In this document: positions 22,165 through 33,462 of the stretch, in pieces | Position numbering within the stretch: position 1 is the stretch's first letter | How the letters are laid out: each line of letters opens with the position of its first letter | Assembly (NCBI GenBank): GCA_019614645.1 | Contig: JABWDB010000003.1 | Location: 25,505,001 to 25,569,000 of the forward strand | Length of the DNA stretch: 64,000 bases | DNA from: Stratiolaelaps scimitus | Taxonomy: Eukaryota; Arthropoda; Arachnida; Mesostigmata; Laelapidae | Direction: 5' to 3' | Position numbers and translations under genes: made by a program | The notes under the pieces: generated by a model | What the model was told of the DNA's origin: nothing | What the model saw: only the letters and a program-made list of their open reading frames with translations | The model's database searches: none

Positions 22165-22192
22165 GGACGGCTAAGTCTCTTGCTTAGCCGTC
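22165..22192. repeat. Inverted SINE fragment / foldback at SINE copy 2
   Basis: GACGGCTAAG and CTTAGCCGTC form a 10-bp inverted repeat with a short loop, just beyond the 5' end of SINE copy 2. The plus strand here resembles the interior of SINE copy 1 (31550-31573) in the orientation opposite to copy 2, suggesting a head-to-head rearrangement. Confidence 0.5.
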
Positions 22193-25100
22193 TTAAAAAA
22201 AAGTGGCCCCGTTTTTGTATATAAATAATACATACACGTCTCAAATAAACAGTTATTAATGATAGCATTTTTTTGTATCTAAATAAGGTCATTAGAGGTA
22301 TATATTTTGGTGGCGGGTTAAGTTTAACCTAATGACGGGTTAAGTCGAACCACACTGAACTTCACGGAGTGTCAACTAGCAAAAAACTCCATTAAGATCG
22401 TCATGAACAAATAAATAACGCCACGTTTGAGTGCTGTCGCGCTGGTGATGGTTTCCGGCCAAAGCAATCGAAGCACAGAATATGCTGGACTGAGAACTTT
22501 GGTTCAAGAACGCCCTTGTTGTTTTTAGTCGAAATCCAAAAGCAACTTGACCTACTTTCATTTATTATTATATTGATTTAGCTTTGCAGGTGCATCGCAG
22601 CGCTCTGCCCAACCCCTCCTTGTTAGCTTGGTTTGCCACTGTTAACAATCAACAAAAGGGGGCTTAAATATCAGGTTGCTACTTCTATGAGAGCTGGGCC
22701 TTTCTGCCCAAGCAGGACTATTTGTACGACGCGTGCGCCGAAAACTTTGTGTCGAGAGTAGTATAATTAAATTAAGCAAGCTCCTAATCTGACTTACTAC
22801 GCAAATACGAATAGACAGAACGCGAGATACCTGCGTCTGTCTCACTATCGCGCCGACCCGCTCGTGCTGTTTAAACCCAAACGACGCCGTCCCTCGTTGA
22901 GGTTCCCACTTCGAGTCTGTCCGGCCTCCGCTGCTACACGAGCGCCTCCACTTCGGCATAGGAGAGTCTGGCCATTTCCGAGCCAGTTTGCAGTGGCTTC
23001 CGTTCTGGGTGGAGCGCTGCTGTGCACGGGCTTGTTTCTGTAAACACAGCACCCATATACGCCTATATGCCCGCCTACTGTTCCCAGTAACACGAAAGCA
23101 AATACAATAATGAGAAAGGTGGTGTCGCTATTGTAACACCGTCAAGGTTCGTATAGTTGTCACAGAGACGGGGACCATGAAGAAAAGTAGAATTGTAACG
23201 AGGGCGGTACGATGGGGAATGGTGGTTTGAAGTAACACGAAAATAGTTCCGAATCGTGGCCCGAGTTATGATACCTCAGTGTCAAAAAAGATACGGGACG
23301 AAAATGCGAGCAAGCGCTCAACGTAAACTCTCTGTTTATTGGTTGGCATTGCAGCTGACGTTTATAATAAGCTCGTTTTTGACGGTAATACACAATATTA
23401 GTAATTTGTTCAATCAAAGAAAGACTTAACTTAATTAAGATAGCGGCCTCGTTAGTGCAAAGATCCACCATCATCACTATTTCTAACTGTACAGCACTAA
23501 AGTAGCACTGCAGAAACAACCCTCAAGTTGAAAAAAGTGATAAAAGTTGTGCGAAAGTTGCCCAAATAGGCATAAAATCGGCACCTTCTTTCCAACATAC
23601 AGCTTCCTGCATATACCTACCACTATGTTTGTATGCCAGCAGTGCAAACTAGCAAAGAATATATACTGCGAATAAGTTTCAACCCCGGTAGCCGTCTTCA
23701 GGGTGAATACATGAACCGTGAGTTCGGGAGTTCCACTCCGTTAGCACGATGCGATGTATTAAGATCTACTTCTAGTAAGCCTATTAAATTAAACTCATAA
23801 GTCTTCGCTGTTCAACTCAATACAGAGCACCTCTCATCCGACTAGGTGCAGCTCGCTGCTGGCAGAATCAAAATCAGATACGCCCACCGCTCAAGCGTAT
23901 CATTATCTAACAATAACCGCACTACTACTTCTACTACTACTATTTGAGTTTAAACACCACCTTATGAATCTTCGGTGTCGCCTCGAACGCCGCCGCTGAG
24001 CACGTGGAAGTATATGGAAGTTTGTTGCTTGGAAGTTTCCAGGCGTCTCACCTGGCAGTTCTACTGAGAGGCTATTTCGCACCTAGCTGTTTGCCTGTGC
24101 ATTCCCTTTCCTGAGCATTAGGTAGAAAACTCTTTAGTATTATAGGAGGTAGTTCGTCCGCCGAAGACGGGGGTCGGTTGTTCAGCAGTCGGCCAGATTT
24201 TCGGGTATCAGCTATCAACCACCGGTAGTCCCTTCCCGCCTGAGCCTCCTTCGACGATAATTTTCTGCTCACCTCGAAATTCCCGATAGGAACAACCTGA
24301 CTTTATCAACGACTGGCCACGTTGTTGATAATGAAAGGTCAGGGTGGCGAAAGAAGCCGTTAGAACCAGAGGTGGAACAGAGCGTGACGGTGGCATAATT
24401 GAAACGGCTGAAACTTTTCTGGTTGATATAGTTCAGATAAGAAGAGCCTTCGATAGTCTAACCGGGTCAAGATGGTTAGGCCGCCGAGTCCCTTGCATGA
24501 GATTTATTTCTCACGGCCTTGTTTTCATTTATTGGGAAAGGCTGTAGAATAGCAAGGACAAGGAACTAAGGGAATGTCGTTGTTTCATTACTAAAACAAA
24601 AAGCAGTCTGGGGCATATTAAAGGAAAATTAAGATTGAATTTCAAGTCGCATTATGTCGGTTCAATGAGTAATTGCCATGAAGGAGAACGGTTTGCGGAA
24701 GTGAAGACTTCTCATATTGTAACATAATCAACAAAGAATAGATTATTTGGCTAGAGTTCGGTTCTCTATAGTTCACCGCGACTCTGCTAACAACACTAGC
24801 TAATTTTAACGAAGCGTTTGCTCACCTTCTCTATCGAAATTTCGAAAAATGACCAGTGACATGCGTATCCCCTTTACATTGCATAAACAACCGTTGAAGA
24901 ACAGTTTCGTGATATTATTATTATTATTATTATTATTAATAATTCGTGCTGCAGTTGAGGCCAAATGCATGTGTCAAGTGCATGGTATTCAAGTTGCTAA
25001 ACTTTACATTCCGAGCATTATGGTGATTAGGCGAAAGTTTCTGGCTCAAGCTAACGCGAGGTTTATAACATGTTAATAGAATGCGACTAACAAAGATCCC

Positions 25101-27379
25101 TCAAATGAGAATGGGGCTGTTAATGTGTGCAGAAGCATTATGCGGTAAATGACATTGAGCTAGACTTGGGCCCGTTGGAAGTCCGCCTGCCCCGGTGGCA
25201 ACATGATGCTAAACGAGGGAACTATCTAGCAACGCCTTTTCAGGGTAAAGCTTTATAATTCTTAGAAACTTGACGCATTTATGTGTATGACATGTTTCCT
25301 CACCGCTGTGATACGAAGGTCTCCCTAGAACAAGTTCTAACGCGTTTGGATGACTTCTGCGACAGCATCAGATCAACGTAGTATGCATACTTGGTCAAGT
25401 TTCAGAACGAATTGACTCTAGCTGATTCAATGGCTGCTTCAACTGAACAAGTAGAGTTTTGCATTTAGCTGGGAACCATAATTATAATTTGGTGGACATT
25501 CTATGGACGACAGTAGCCTCCAGACCCAGCCTGCCATTTATCTATCCGTTTGTATATAATAGCCCAATCAAGCAGATTCTTTTTTTGCGACTCTATTAAT
25601 TGATTTATTTAACTTCCCCAAAGGCGTGGAGTCACTTATTCAGTATGTCTCCAGAGTCCTCCAGGGGGCGATGTCTTTCAAGCAGGCTCCACGGTAAAAC
25701 AATATAAACAATCATCTGGAATGAAGGTGACTATTTCGTTTTTATGCTAATCCAAATCATTCGTGGTCCCAAATCGATTCTGAATAACTTGGCGACTATT
25801 AAAATTGTCTGAAACACTGCCAATGTAAACATTGCCAGCGCGTTTAGCTCTACACAATTAGATGAAGGAAACTATTTCATACGGAAAATTGATTCTCAGA
25901 ACACAGTATGTTTCTAAGGATCAGCTGGAATCTAAGATGGGTATTTCCGCACTGGTAAGAAAGAAAATTCCTATTTAACATCGCTGATATCCATATCCGT
26001 TATATATGTTGCGAATTTCCGAACGATTATTCAGGCATCGTTCGCATGAATCCGCAAACTTCGACAATTGATCAGCGTTAGAGGGCAGATCGCTTGGCTC
26101 TCCTATTTTACTCCCCTGGATTTCACAGCTTTTTATATGCACCAACAACCGGAAGCATTGTCTCCCTCAAGTTCAGCGAAGTGATTTAATTTCCATTAAG
26201 GAGAAGAATATTCATGTAAAGGACACAAATATACCACGGAGTCGTAGAACACGTTTGTTGACCTATTTTGTGATGGGAAGGTTCCTCTTTCTGGTTGAAG
26301 GCCAAAGTTCGGACATAGCCTTTCAGATTCATTTGGAATTTCCGGTGATGGATTACTCGTAATGCTCGACCAAATGATTACTTCAAATTTGCAATGCCTT
26401 AAATTCTATGTATGAGACGGACTCCTATTTGGCCAGGTGAGAGCTATTCGCTCCAATTGTTTTTTACAAGTTCCCCTGTTTTCATCTTATTGTAACAAAC
26501 TACGCGACAGGTGTGGTAAATTAAATATGATGATGATGATGAATATTCTAGTAATAAATGAATTAATGACGTTTCTGCATATTGCATCTTTGAGTTAGTG
26601 TATGACACGTGACCAAGAGAACTTTATGACATTCTGGGTATTCTGGAACTTCTAGCTGACCATGTAGTTGCCTCTAGTGCAGGGTTATACAATTTCTGTT
26701 TTGTTGTTGTTATAAACGTACTGGACATTCTCGTTGTTCTATTTCGTGACATGGTGAGCTCATCTTCACTCACTTACGCAGCTGACGTGAACTCGGATAT
26801 GACAGTAATTACTGCGATGCAATTCGTTGACATGTATGATGATATATGTTATGCTACAAAGTTGCTTAGCATATTAGTTGACATGTATTATATATTGGCC
26901 AGTATAGAAGAAATGTCAACGAGTGTGTCAGTTACACCTAAGTCATCCTATTCTTAGCTAAGAAGCTAAAGCCAGCTACGGGTGAGTAAGTTTGACGTCG
27001 ACAGTAACTGCGAAGGAGTCATCGAGACAAGCCTACTATAATACACACGTCTATTGCTATAAACGTGCCCAGCCATTTTATGGCAGCGGTATGGGTGGGA
27101 CTTCTTGTGAGGATCGTCCAGGGATTTTATTTATGCAGCTGCCCCAGTTCATGTATCTCAATACATACTCATTCAGCCTTCTCCTGAGTCGAAAAATCTA
27201 ATGCGTTCAGTCATTTCATAGTGCTTCCATAAGTTCCTGGTTCGTTTTCATCGAAATACTGATTGAGGAAGTTCTTCGAAGGAAGGCTTTCGTGGGGATT
27301 TAAATTTGGAATGGTGGTTTTTATTTCAATCCTGAAAGCACCTCGCAGATCGATTCGAAAACGCCTTTCTCAATCTTAC
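22193..27379. other. Unassigned non-coding stretch
   Basis: Long AT-rich region with short chance frames on both strands (for example 22642-23052 - and 23160-23519 -). A stop-free frame on the plus strand (about 26617-26957, 113 codons) is AT-rich with a hydrophobic segment, but its length is expected by chance. It holds a TTA microsatellite and a short ATG run at 26527-26543. Confidence 0.4.
24912..24942. repeat. (ATT)n microsatellite
   Basis: About nine ATT units, giving a Leu run in a spurious plus-strand frame. Confidence 0.9.
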
Positions 27380-27717
27380 CAGGTCCGCCATCTTGCCTTC
27401 GACTGCCACGAATTGAAAGTGGTGGTCTGGCCCTTGGTCACGTTGCCAGTTTCACAAGCGAACCACTTCCACATTTCCACTCCATCGTGGTGTGTTGCTT
27501 CATCGTAGAACTTGCCACCGCAAACATATCCGCTAGTCGGTGGTGGGTCTTTTGACTTTAAAAGCTTGCTTTTACCCTTACAATTTTTTGCTGCTCTCGT
27601 TCTTATTCGGTCGCTTGTCGAATCGTTTAATGACTTCGTTTCCGTCGTCATTTGAGATCGTAGGTATAGTCTTGTCCGTGAGGACCGTCGCGTGGGAATA
27701 AAACAATCAATCAAGGC
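27380..27717 (-). CDS. Candidate exon, unknown basic protein
   Basis: The minus-strand frame is open from just after a TAA at about 27720 and ends at a good splice donor: CTG|GTAAGA at 27381-27380, with GT at 27379-27378. The translation is basic and polar, with an R/K-rich middle (RTRAAKNCKGKSKLLK). It is followed by YVCGGKFYDE and EMWKWFACETGN, a spacing faintly like the start of a Cys/Trp-containing zinc module, though too few cysteines remain to claim one. No strong acceptor is visible at the upstream edge and there is no ATG until residue 22. The plus-strand shadow is less protein-like. Identity unknown; it could also be a decayed transposon frame. Confidence 0.25.
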
Positions 27718-27901
27718 TTACTTAAAAAAGCATTGGTGGGATTTTCAGTTAGGTTTGCCGGCCTCTAGGGATGCATACCCTGGTTTTTCGATCCATCGTC
27801 TCCTGTTTTTAAATACACGCCGAGTATGAACTTACGGAAAAAATCTAGAAAATGAATGCAATATTACGTTTGGAACCATCAAGCATTGGTTAGTCTTGGC
27901 A

Positions 27902-27918
27902 TTATATATATATATATA
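27902..27918. repeat. (TA)n microsatellite
   Basis: Short TA run about 100 bases upstream of repeat R copy A. Confidence 0.85.
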
Positions 27919-28014
27919 GTTTCAACCAGTGCAGTATAAAAATGGACAATGTTTGGGAGTAAATAAATTCATAATAAGCCTAAATATATTTTCCGGGCTG
28001 GCTTTAACATCACC

Positions 28015-28120
28015 AACATTTAACGTCCACGGCACTACTTTTAGCATTGTTTCATAAGACGGAACCCTTTAAATGGAAAAGCAAGGCGCACACAAATGCA
28101 CCGCGCCACCGGGCTCGACA
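28015..28120 (-). repeat. Repeat R, copy A
   Basis: Aligns with 51892-52040: plus-strand shared blocks include CAACATTT then ACGTCCACGG, AAGACGGAACC, GCAAGG then CACACAAATGCACC, and ACCGGGCTCGAC. It lacks about 45 bases present in the middle of copy B. The GCG-rich end also matches the short copy at 4.46-4.50 kb. Family unknown; orientation is given by the TCGAGCCCGGT end read on the minus strand. Confidence 0.75.
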
Positions 28121-28752
28121 AATCATGTGCGGTTTCCATGGAAATCACGAAAACCGCGAACCATATTACACTTTGTGATCGTAGATTCGATCCACTAAAA
28201 TCGTGGTTTGCTTGAGATATGGTCAGGATTGTCCTGCAGTCACATTCTGCCTGTCGGAGAATGCCCAGACATGGATATGATATGTCCTTGAAGCAATGCT
28301 ACACCGCGGTACCGAGGTCCTTCTGTCATAGAAAGTCACCCGAGAGTCAGAGGAAGAGAAATAAATAAACAAATGGTTACTGAACTTCCCCCGAGGAGTA
28401 GGATTTTAATTGTGCATCGAAGAGTACTGTCCGCTGTCAATGCTGACCATAGATTGCTTGCCTTTTAAGCGAACAGACACAAATGATCATGCCAGCCCAA
28501 ACATTATCAACTTGTTCATACATTTATTATCACTAATCTATATATTGTATATATATATTCCCCTGTTCCTCGGTGAACAATTTCGAAGTAATCAAATCTA
28601 TGGAAACCGCAGAATAGATGGACCGGTCAAAAGCCACCGGGGGGAGTTGGCAGAAATAGAAAACCCCGATGGCGTTCTCCTTTGAGCGAAAAACCACTTC
28701 CCTTGTGTAGATCGAGTTAGCACCAGCCGTTCTACGGCGCAACAGTTTACAG

Positions 28753-28997
28753 GACATTTGAAAGTTGCTGAGTCGGCGGGTGGGTATTTGGATCTCGGAG
28801 GTTACAAGGAAGGAAAGAGCGCTTTCCTGTCGAACGATTTGTCGATAACAGTAAAAGGCAGCCGAGCTGGCCTTGTTGAGTCTGGCTATCTAGACACTAA
28901 AACTGTACCAACGACTGGAGCCGGCGAGAATATCAAGCCAACAAACTCACGATTGGGTGAGAGGATTGCAACCATGATCTCTAATGAAAGACAATGA
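28753..28997 (+). CDS. Candidate terminal exon, unknown protein
   Basis: I do not recognise this product. A possible 3' splice site (CAGTTTACAG at 28743-28752) precedes an open frame of about 80 codons to a TGA at 28995-28997. The same frame is open back to about 28686 without an ATG. The translation looks like ordinary soluble protein: a glycine/tyrosine-rich start (ESAGGYLDLGGYKEGK), mixed polar and hydrophobic residues, no low-complexity run, and a charged end (GERIATMISNERQ). The pyrimidine tract before the acceptor is weak. No AATAAA stands close after the stop. It is either a last exon of a gene whose other exons lie elsewhere or a chance frame. Confidence 0.3.
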
Positions 28998-31501
28998 AAA
29001 CGAACAGAAACTTGCGGCGGGTTTACTCACTTCATATGATACTTTCTTATCGTAATGTATTGGAAATGTAATAATGTAGTCGTGATAATAACAATGGCGG
29101 TTCTCTCTACTCTCGCATCATACAATCACTGTGACGATTCAGAATTGCCAGTGCACAATTGCTGTTCAGATGTGCAGAGAACTATATATCCTAGTATTGT
29201 ATATTTATGCTGGCGTCAACCTTAACGCATACCGTGTGGCCTACACTTTGCCCTCTCAGTAGTTGCCGCCAATTTTCGATGTCGCTTCATCCAATCGGAC
29301 TGGCACATGGGCCTAACGAAAGACCTAAGATAAATTAATACAATCTAATTAATACATATAAAGGGTAGCGTACAGGGCGTGCGAAAGACGGATGGCGGTC
29401 GTAGATTTCCAAGCAGGAAACTTTTGTTTTATTCATCCCGCCGGATTTGCCCGTCCTCTTCATCGCGTTCTCTACGACTTAGCTCAATAACTTAATGGCT
29501 CTATTAGTCGTGAACGAGCACAGAATAAGCAAGACAAAGTCAACCACCGTGCGCGGCAATACCGACTATACTTTTCTCATCAGAGCCATATAGGAAATAC
29601 AACAATATTTGATTTTCTTTTATCAACAATGGCTTTCGGCGAACTGATGGAGAATTGTAGCAGAGATAATATGTTGTCTATGTTTCATCAGTCGCTTATC
29701 TCTTGTACATTTTAACAATGTTTGGTAGAACGGTTTTGCACTGTGGCGGCCTTGAATACAAGTCAGCTATGGCAGGGGTCAAGTTGCACCTAGACGATGA
29801 ACACCAAGCCTTACGTTGTGCCTGCGTGTCCTCCTTTCCTTAGACATTCTTACTTATACATAAGTAGATCAAGTAGACACGAAATTACGACGAAGGACCA
29901 CAGCGGCCAAAAGAATGTGCTGTTCTGGGTGGCAGGCTTGGAACGGATCGCATTTCCCGTGGTCACACGCGCTGTTCGGACGGGTTAGCGTTTCAACCAA
30001 CTGCCAAGTCAGGACGCTTGGCTCAACGGGCAAAGGGCGTTGCAATAGGGTCAAATATGCAGAAGGTTGGTTGGTTGGTTCTTCGTGGCAGCGACACGAT
30101 TGTGTACGAACCGCAGACCGGCCGGAGGGATGGCGAAGTAGAAAGACTTTCCTTCTGTGAGACGAAGTCCTATTCGGGACTCCGGCCGCTCAACTGGGCC
30201 GTGCCGGGCAGAGAGACCTTGCATGACACTTGCATTCTTTGACATGACTTTCTTTTATGACATACCAAGGCAACGGACGACGTCCAAAGCTCCATCTTGG
30301 TCGCTGCGTTCGCGCCTCAGCCTCGAAGCATCGCCAAGGACGTGGCCTTCAGGCGGCGTGGACCAGCGTCCGTCTTCCTCGTCGGCAGCTTCCGTATCTG
30401 CGTCACTATGAAGAAAATTTCTTTTTTTCATCTCACAAGTCTCATGCGCTCATTCTCTCTGTGTCTTTCTTCTGACAAAAGACGGAAGGGCGAGTGGGGG
30501 CGCTATACCGTGGTTTCGAGGAGCAACCAACGAAAAGGATCCAAACTGTCCATAGCTATGGATGATTGGTTGTCGACCAACAGCCACAACGATGTGTGCA
30601 TCCATAAGCGAATAGAATATTTATCGTAGTAGCCACTGGAGATGTGGCGGTATAGATAGACGCGTGCACGGTCGTACGTAAAAGTGGAAATACGTAAGTT
30701 CAATCAGGGTTACCAGAGGCCGGCTGTGGAGTTTACAGCTCGAAATACAAACAACGTAACCTTCGAGTTCGGACAGCACCCAGAAGCGGCAGTGTCGCGA
30801 GCATGAATTGATGACGAAAATGTTGCTGCCTTTTACACGGATTAGAATTGGAAGCGATATAATCAGAACATTTTCTAAACAATGGACCAAACAGTAGCGT
30901 TATCATACAGTATTCGAGACGAAGGAGCACCGTATGTTTGGGTTGGGGAAAATGCCTTACGGCCAGGTTGCAGGCCAAAACAACAGAGCGCACCACAGAC
31001 GCAGCGAGCCGTTGAAGCTCTAATACAGAATATTCGCCCGGTTTAGGCAAAAACCTCCCGGGCTAGTTTTTAGGTCGCGGAGACTATTTCGTTCCCGTAT
31101 CAGTCAGTCCATCGTTTTTTTCCTGGGCAAGGTGAATCGTTGATTGATGGACTATGCGACCGACATCGGCAACACAATGCTGGACAACGCTGGTCGCAGT
31201 TACATTGCGCCAGCGCTCAAGTGCTTTCCGTACCCTCTCAAAGCTTTCGTCATGCCGTTTGACGCAATGCTGATGGACGGGGTAGTCAGACACCTCCCAC
31301 TCGTGGGTTCGACTCGAGAAAAAAGGAGAGCGAGAGGGAAGAGAGGGAAACGAGTGGCTCTCTTTGTGCGAGTTGCTTTCTCCTCTGGTGGCTGATGATG
31401 GCTGCACTTTTCAATGCGATGCAAAAGGCCAAGCAAGCCAAGAAGGAAGTCTTGAACAGTGGTCATACCCACCCCATAGGTTTCAATCATCGATGAAAGC
31501 G
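28998..31501. other. Unassigned stretch, locally GC-rich
   Basis: Overlapping frames on both strands (for example 30157-30411 +, 30733-31050 -, 31144-31395 +) without motifs. A short CDS-like frame at 31394-31489 (+) and its shadow on the minus strand are protein-like but too short to support. Nothing else notable. Confidence 0.35.
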
Positions 31502-31527
31502 GTCGACAATATATATATATTGTCGAC
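31502..31527. repeat. 26-bp perfect palindrome abutting SINE copy 1
   Basis: GTCGACAATATAT is followed directly by its own reverse complement, giving a perfect 26-base palindrome with SalI-type GTCGAC ends. It touches the 5' end of the SINE. Confidence 0.85.
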
Positions 31528-31674
31528 TTAGCCGTCAGCGCGGTGGCTTGGACGGCTAAGTCTCTGGCTGTCGGAAGAGAGGCCGCAGGTTCGAGCCCCG
31601 CTGTGTGACATATAAGAGAGCTTAAGCATTGTAAAATTGCAGCTCCTTTAATAAACCAATAAACATTTACCATA
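31528..31674 (+). mobile_element. tRNA-derived SINE, copy 1
   Basis: Head with an A-box-like TAGCCGTCAGCGCGG (31529-31543) and B box GGTTCGAGCCC (31588-31598, a match to GGTTCRANYCC). TCTCT/AGAGA (31561-31565 and 31576-31580) could pair as an anticodon-like stem. The tail contains GACATATAAGAGA and AATAAACCAATAAAC and is shared with copy 2 at 22.0 kb. ACTTAGCCGTC and GACGGCTAAGT inside the head form an 11-bp inverted repeat. Length is about 147 bp. The body is a SINE, not a functional tRNA: no acceptor stem closes and the tail is not tRNA-like. Confidence 0.75.
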
Positions 31675-32325
31675 TGTATACTGATGTTATAAATAAGATG
31701 TCGACGCGCATAAAGTACTTCGATAATGTCTACCTCAGATTTCTAGGGTTCCGTCATAAGTCATCTCAAGTTCCGTGTAACATTTCATGGAATCGGATAT
31801 AGCTAGAAAACCGAGATTCGCATAGGAGCTGCGCGCTACTCTGTAGAGATCGTAGATTGCTCTCAACGGCAACGAGTCCGACAATAAGAGACGATCAAGT
31901 TTCGTTATCTTAATTTGTTCCTTACAATAAACACATTGTTCTGAAGTATTCGTCTGTCGACCTACACACACATCATGCCATGCAAATAGCATACAATGGT
32001 AACATTTTCTTCCTCAAATACTAGCTCATTAGCTAATTCACATTAATTATACGAAAACATGCATGTTCGTTGCATACATAATACATTGTAGCAATATGAG
32101 TCATTGCAGTGCAGGTGCGTAGTAATCTAGTAACCAACCACACAGCAGCACATCGTTCATGCATTTCTATGCAAGCACCTGTATACCACTTCTTAGAGAT
32201 TGCTCGTCCGTTAAGTTTGTACTGCCTGCTGTTAGACGAACAAATGTCGATGTGTAGCATTCGCAGCGACGTGACCAACTCCCTCCGCTGCCGCATAAGG
32301 AGAGAGGATTAGACAGATAGAAACA
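31675..32325. other. Unassigned non-coding stretch
   Basis: AT-rich sequence with short chance frames only; nothing supported. Confidence 0.5.
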
Positions 32326-32537
<212 letters not shown>

Positions 32538-33450
32538 AGATAGCTGGACGCGTACGACGACTTCTCTTCTGTCTACACACGTATGTCTTTCCTTTGTTAA
32601 TGAAGGTGGTTTCGAGTTGAATTGAAAAATTCCTCTATATCTGTGAGCTGACCGACCAGCCATTCAGCAGCGGTCCCTTGCCTGCTAAAGGCTGAAGGAA
32701 AGGTATACGTGTCTGTAGAGCGTAGTATGTGTTAGACAAAACTCTCGAGAGCACGGGGTCTGGAAAAACGGATCCGCTGATGTCGGTTTACTTCCGGTGG
32801 CGAGCGGCACTACCAACGACGCTGCAGTGAGTTGTTTCACTCGCTTTAGCGACTTGAGCGATATTCTTCGTGCTATGTATTAAATACTGCTACTACTACT
32901 ACTATAACAACTTCTATTGTATGACTTTGTCGCTGCGGTTGACGGTGCTCGCGACGGAGCCATTGGAGATCTAGCTGCGGTTTCGGTAATATACCGCGCG
33001 ACTGGATGCAAGCATTCGCAGACAAGAGCCTCTGGGAGTGGACCCTTGTGCCACTCCTGCGAGAGTATCCTATTGGTGGAATAGCTATTGGTGCAATTGT
33101 ATAAATAACTGTATAGATGCGTCATACCATAGTATTGGCGAAATGCTAAACTAAATAAGAGAATCAATTAACATTAGAATATGTTATTCGTCTGACTAGA
33201 GAGATTCAGCACGGCTAACATGTTTCAATCGCGAATGTGCGAACGGCCGTAATAATGATAGCCAATACTGTTAACTTCAGGCACGCAGACAGACACACAT
33301 ACACTCTCGTGGGAAATTTCCTACCATGAGATCGTACAGTTAGAAGTCCAGACAATTTCCGAATATTACTTATATACGAGTTTTTCTAAGGTGGCGAAAT
33401 CGCTGGGAATGGAAACATCTGCAAAACAGCTTGTTGTCTGCGGCGCGACA

Positions 33451-33462
33451 GGGGGGGGGGGG
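33451..33462. repeat. Poly-G run (12 G)
   Basis: Twelve consecutive G bases, the longest G homopolymer I noticed; length may be uncertain in sequencing. Confidence 0.9.

Noticed and set aside
26617..26957. 113-codon stop-free frame with a hydrophobic stretch
   Set aside because: AT-rich and of a length expected several times by chance; no splice border.
31421..31500. Minus-strand ETYGVGMTTVQDF resembling a psq/CENP-B helix-turn-helix of Tigger-like transposases
   Set aside because: Only about 13 residues match and nothing around them continues the family.
31200..31673. 157-codon minus-strand frame
   Set aside because: It reads antisense through the SINE and the adjacent palindrome; its GLEPAA-like segment is just the B box translated.
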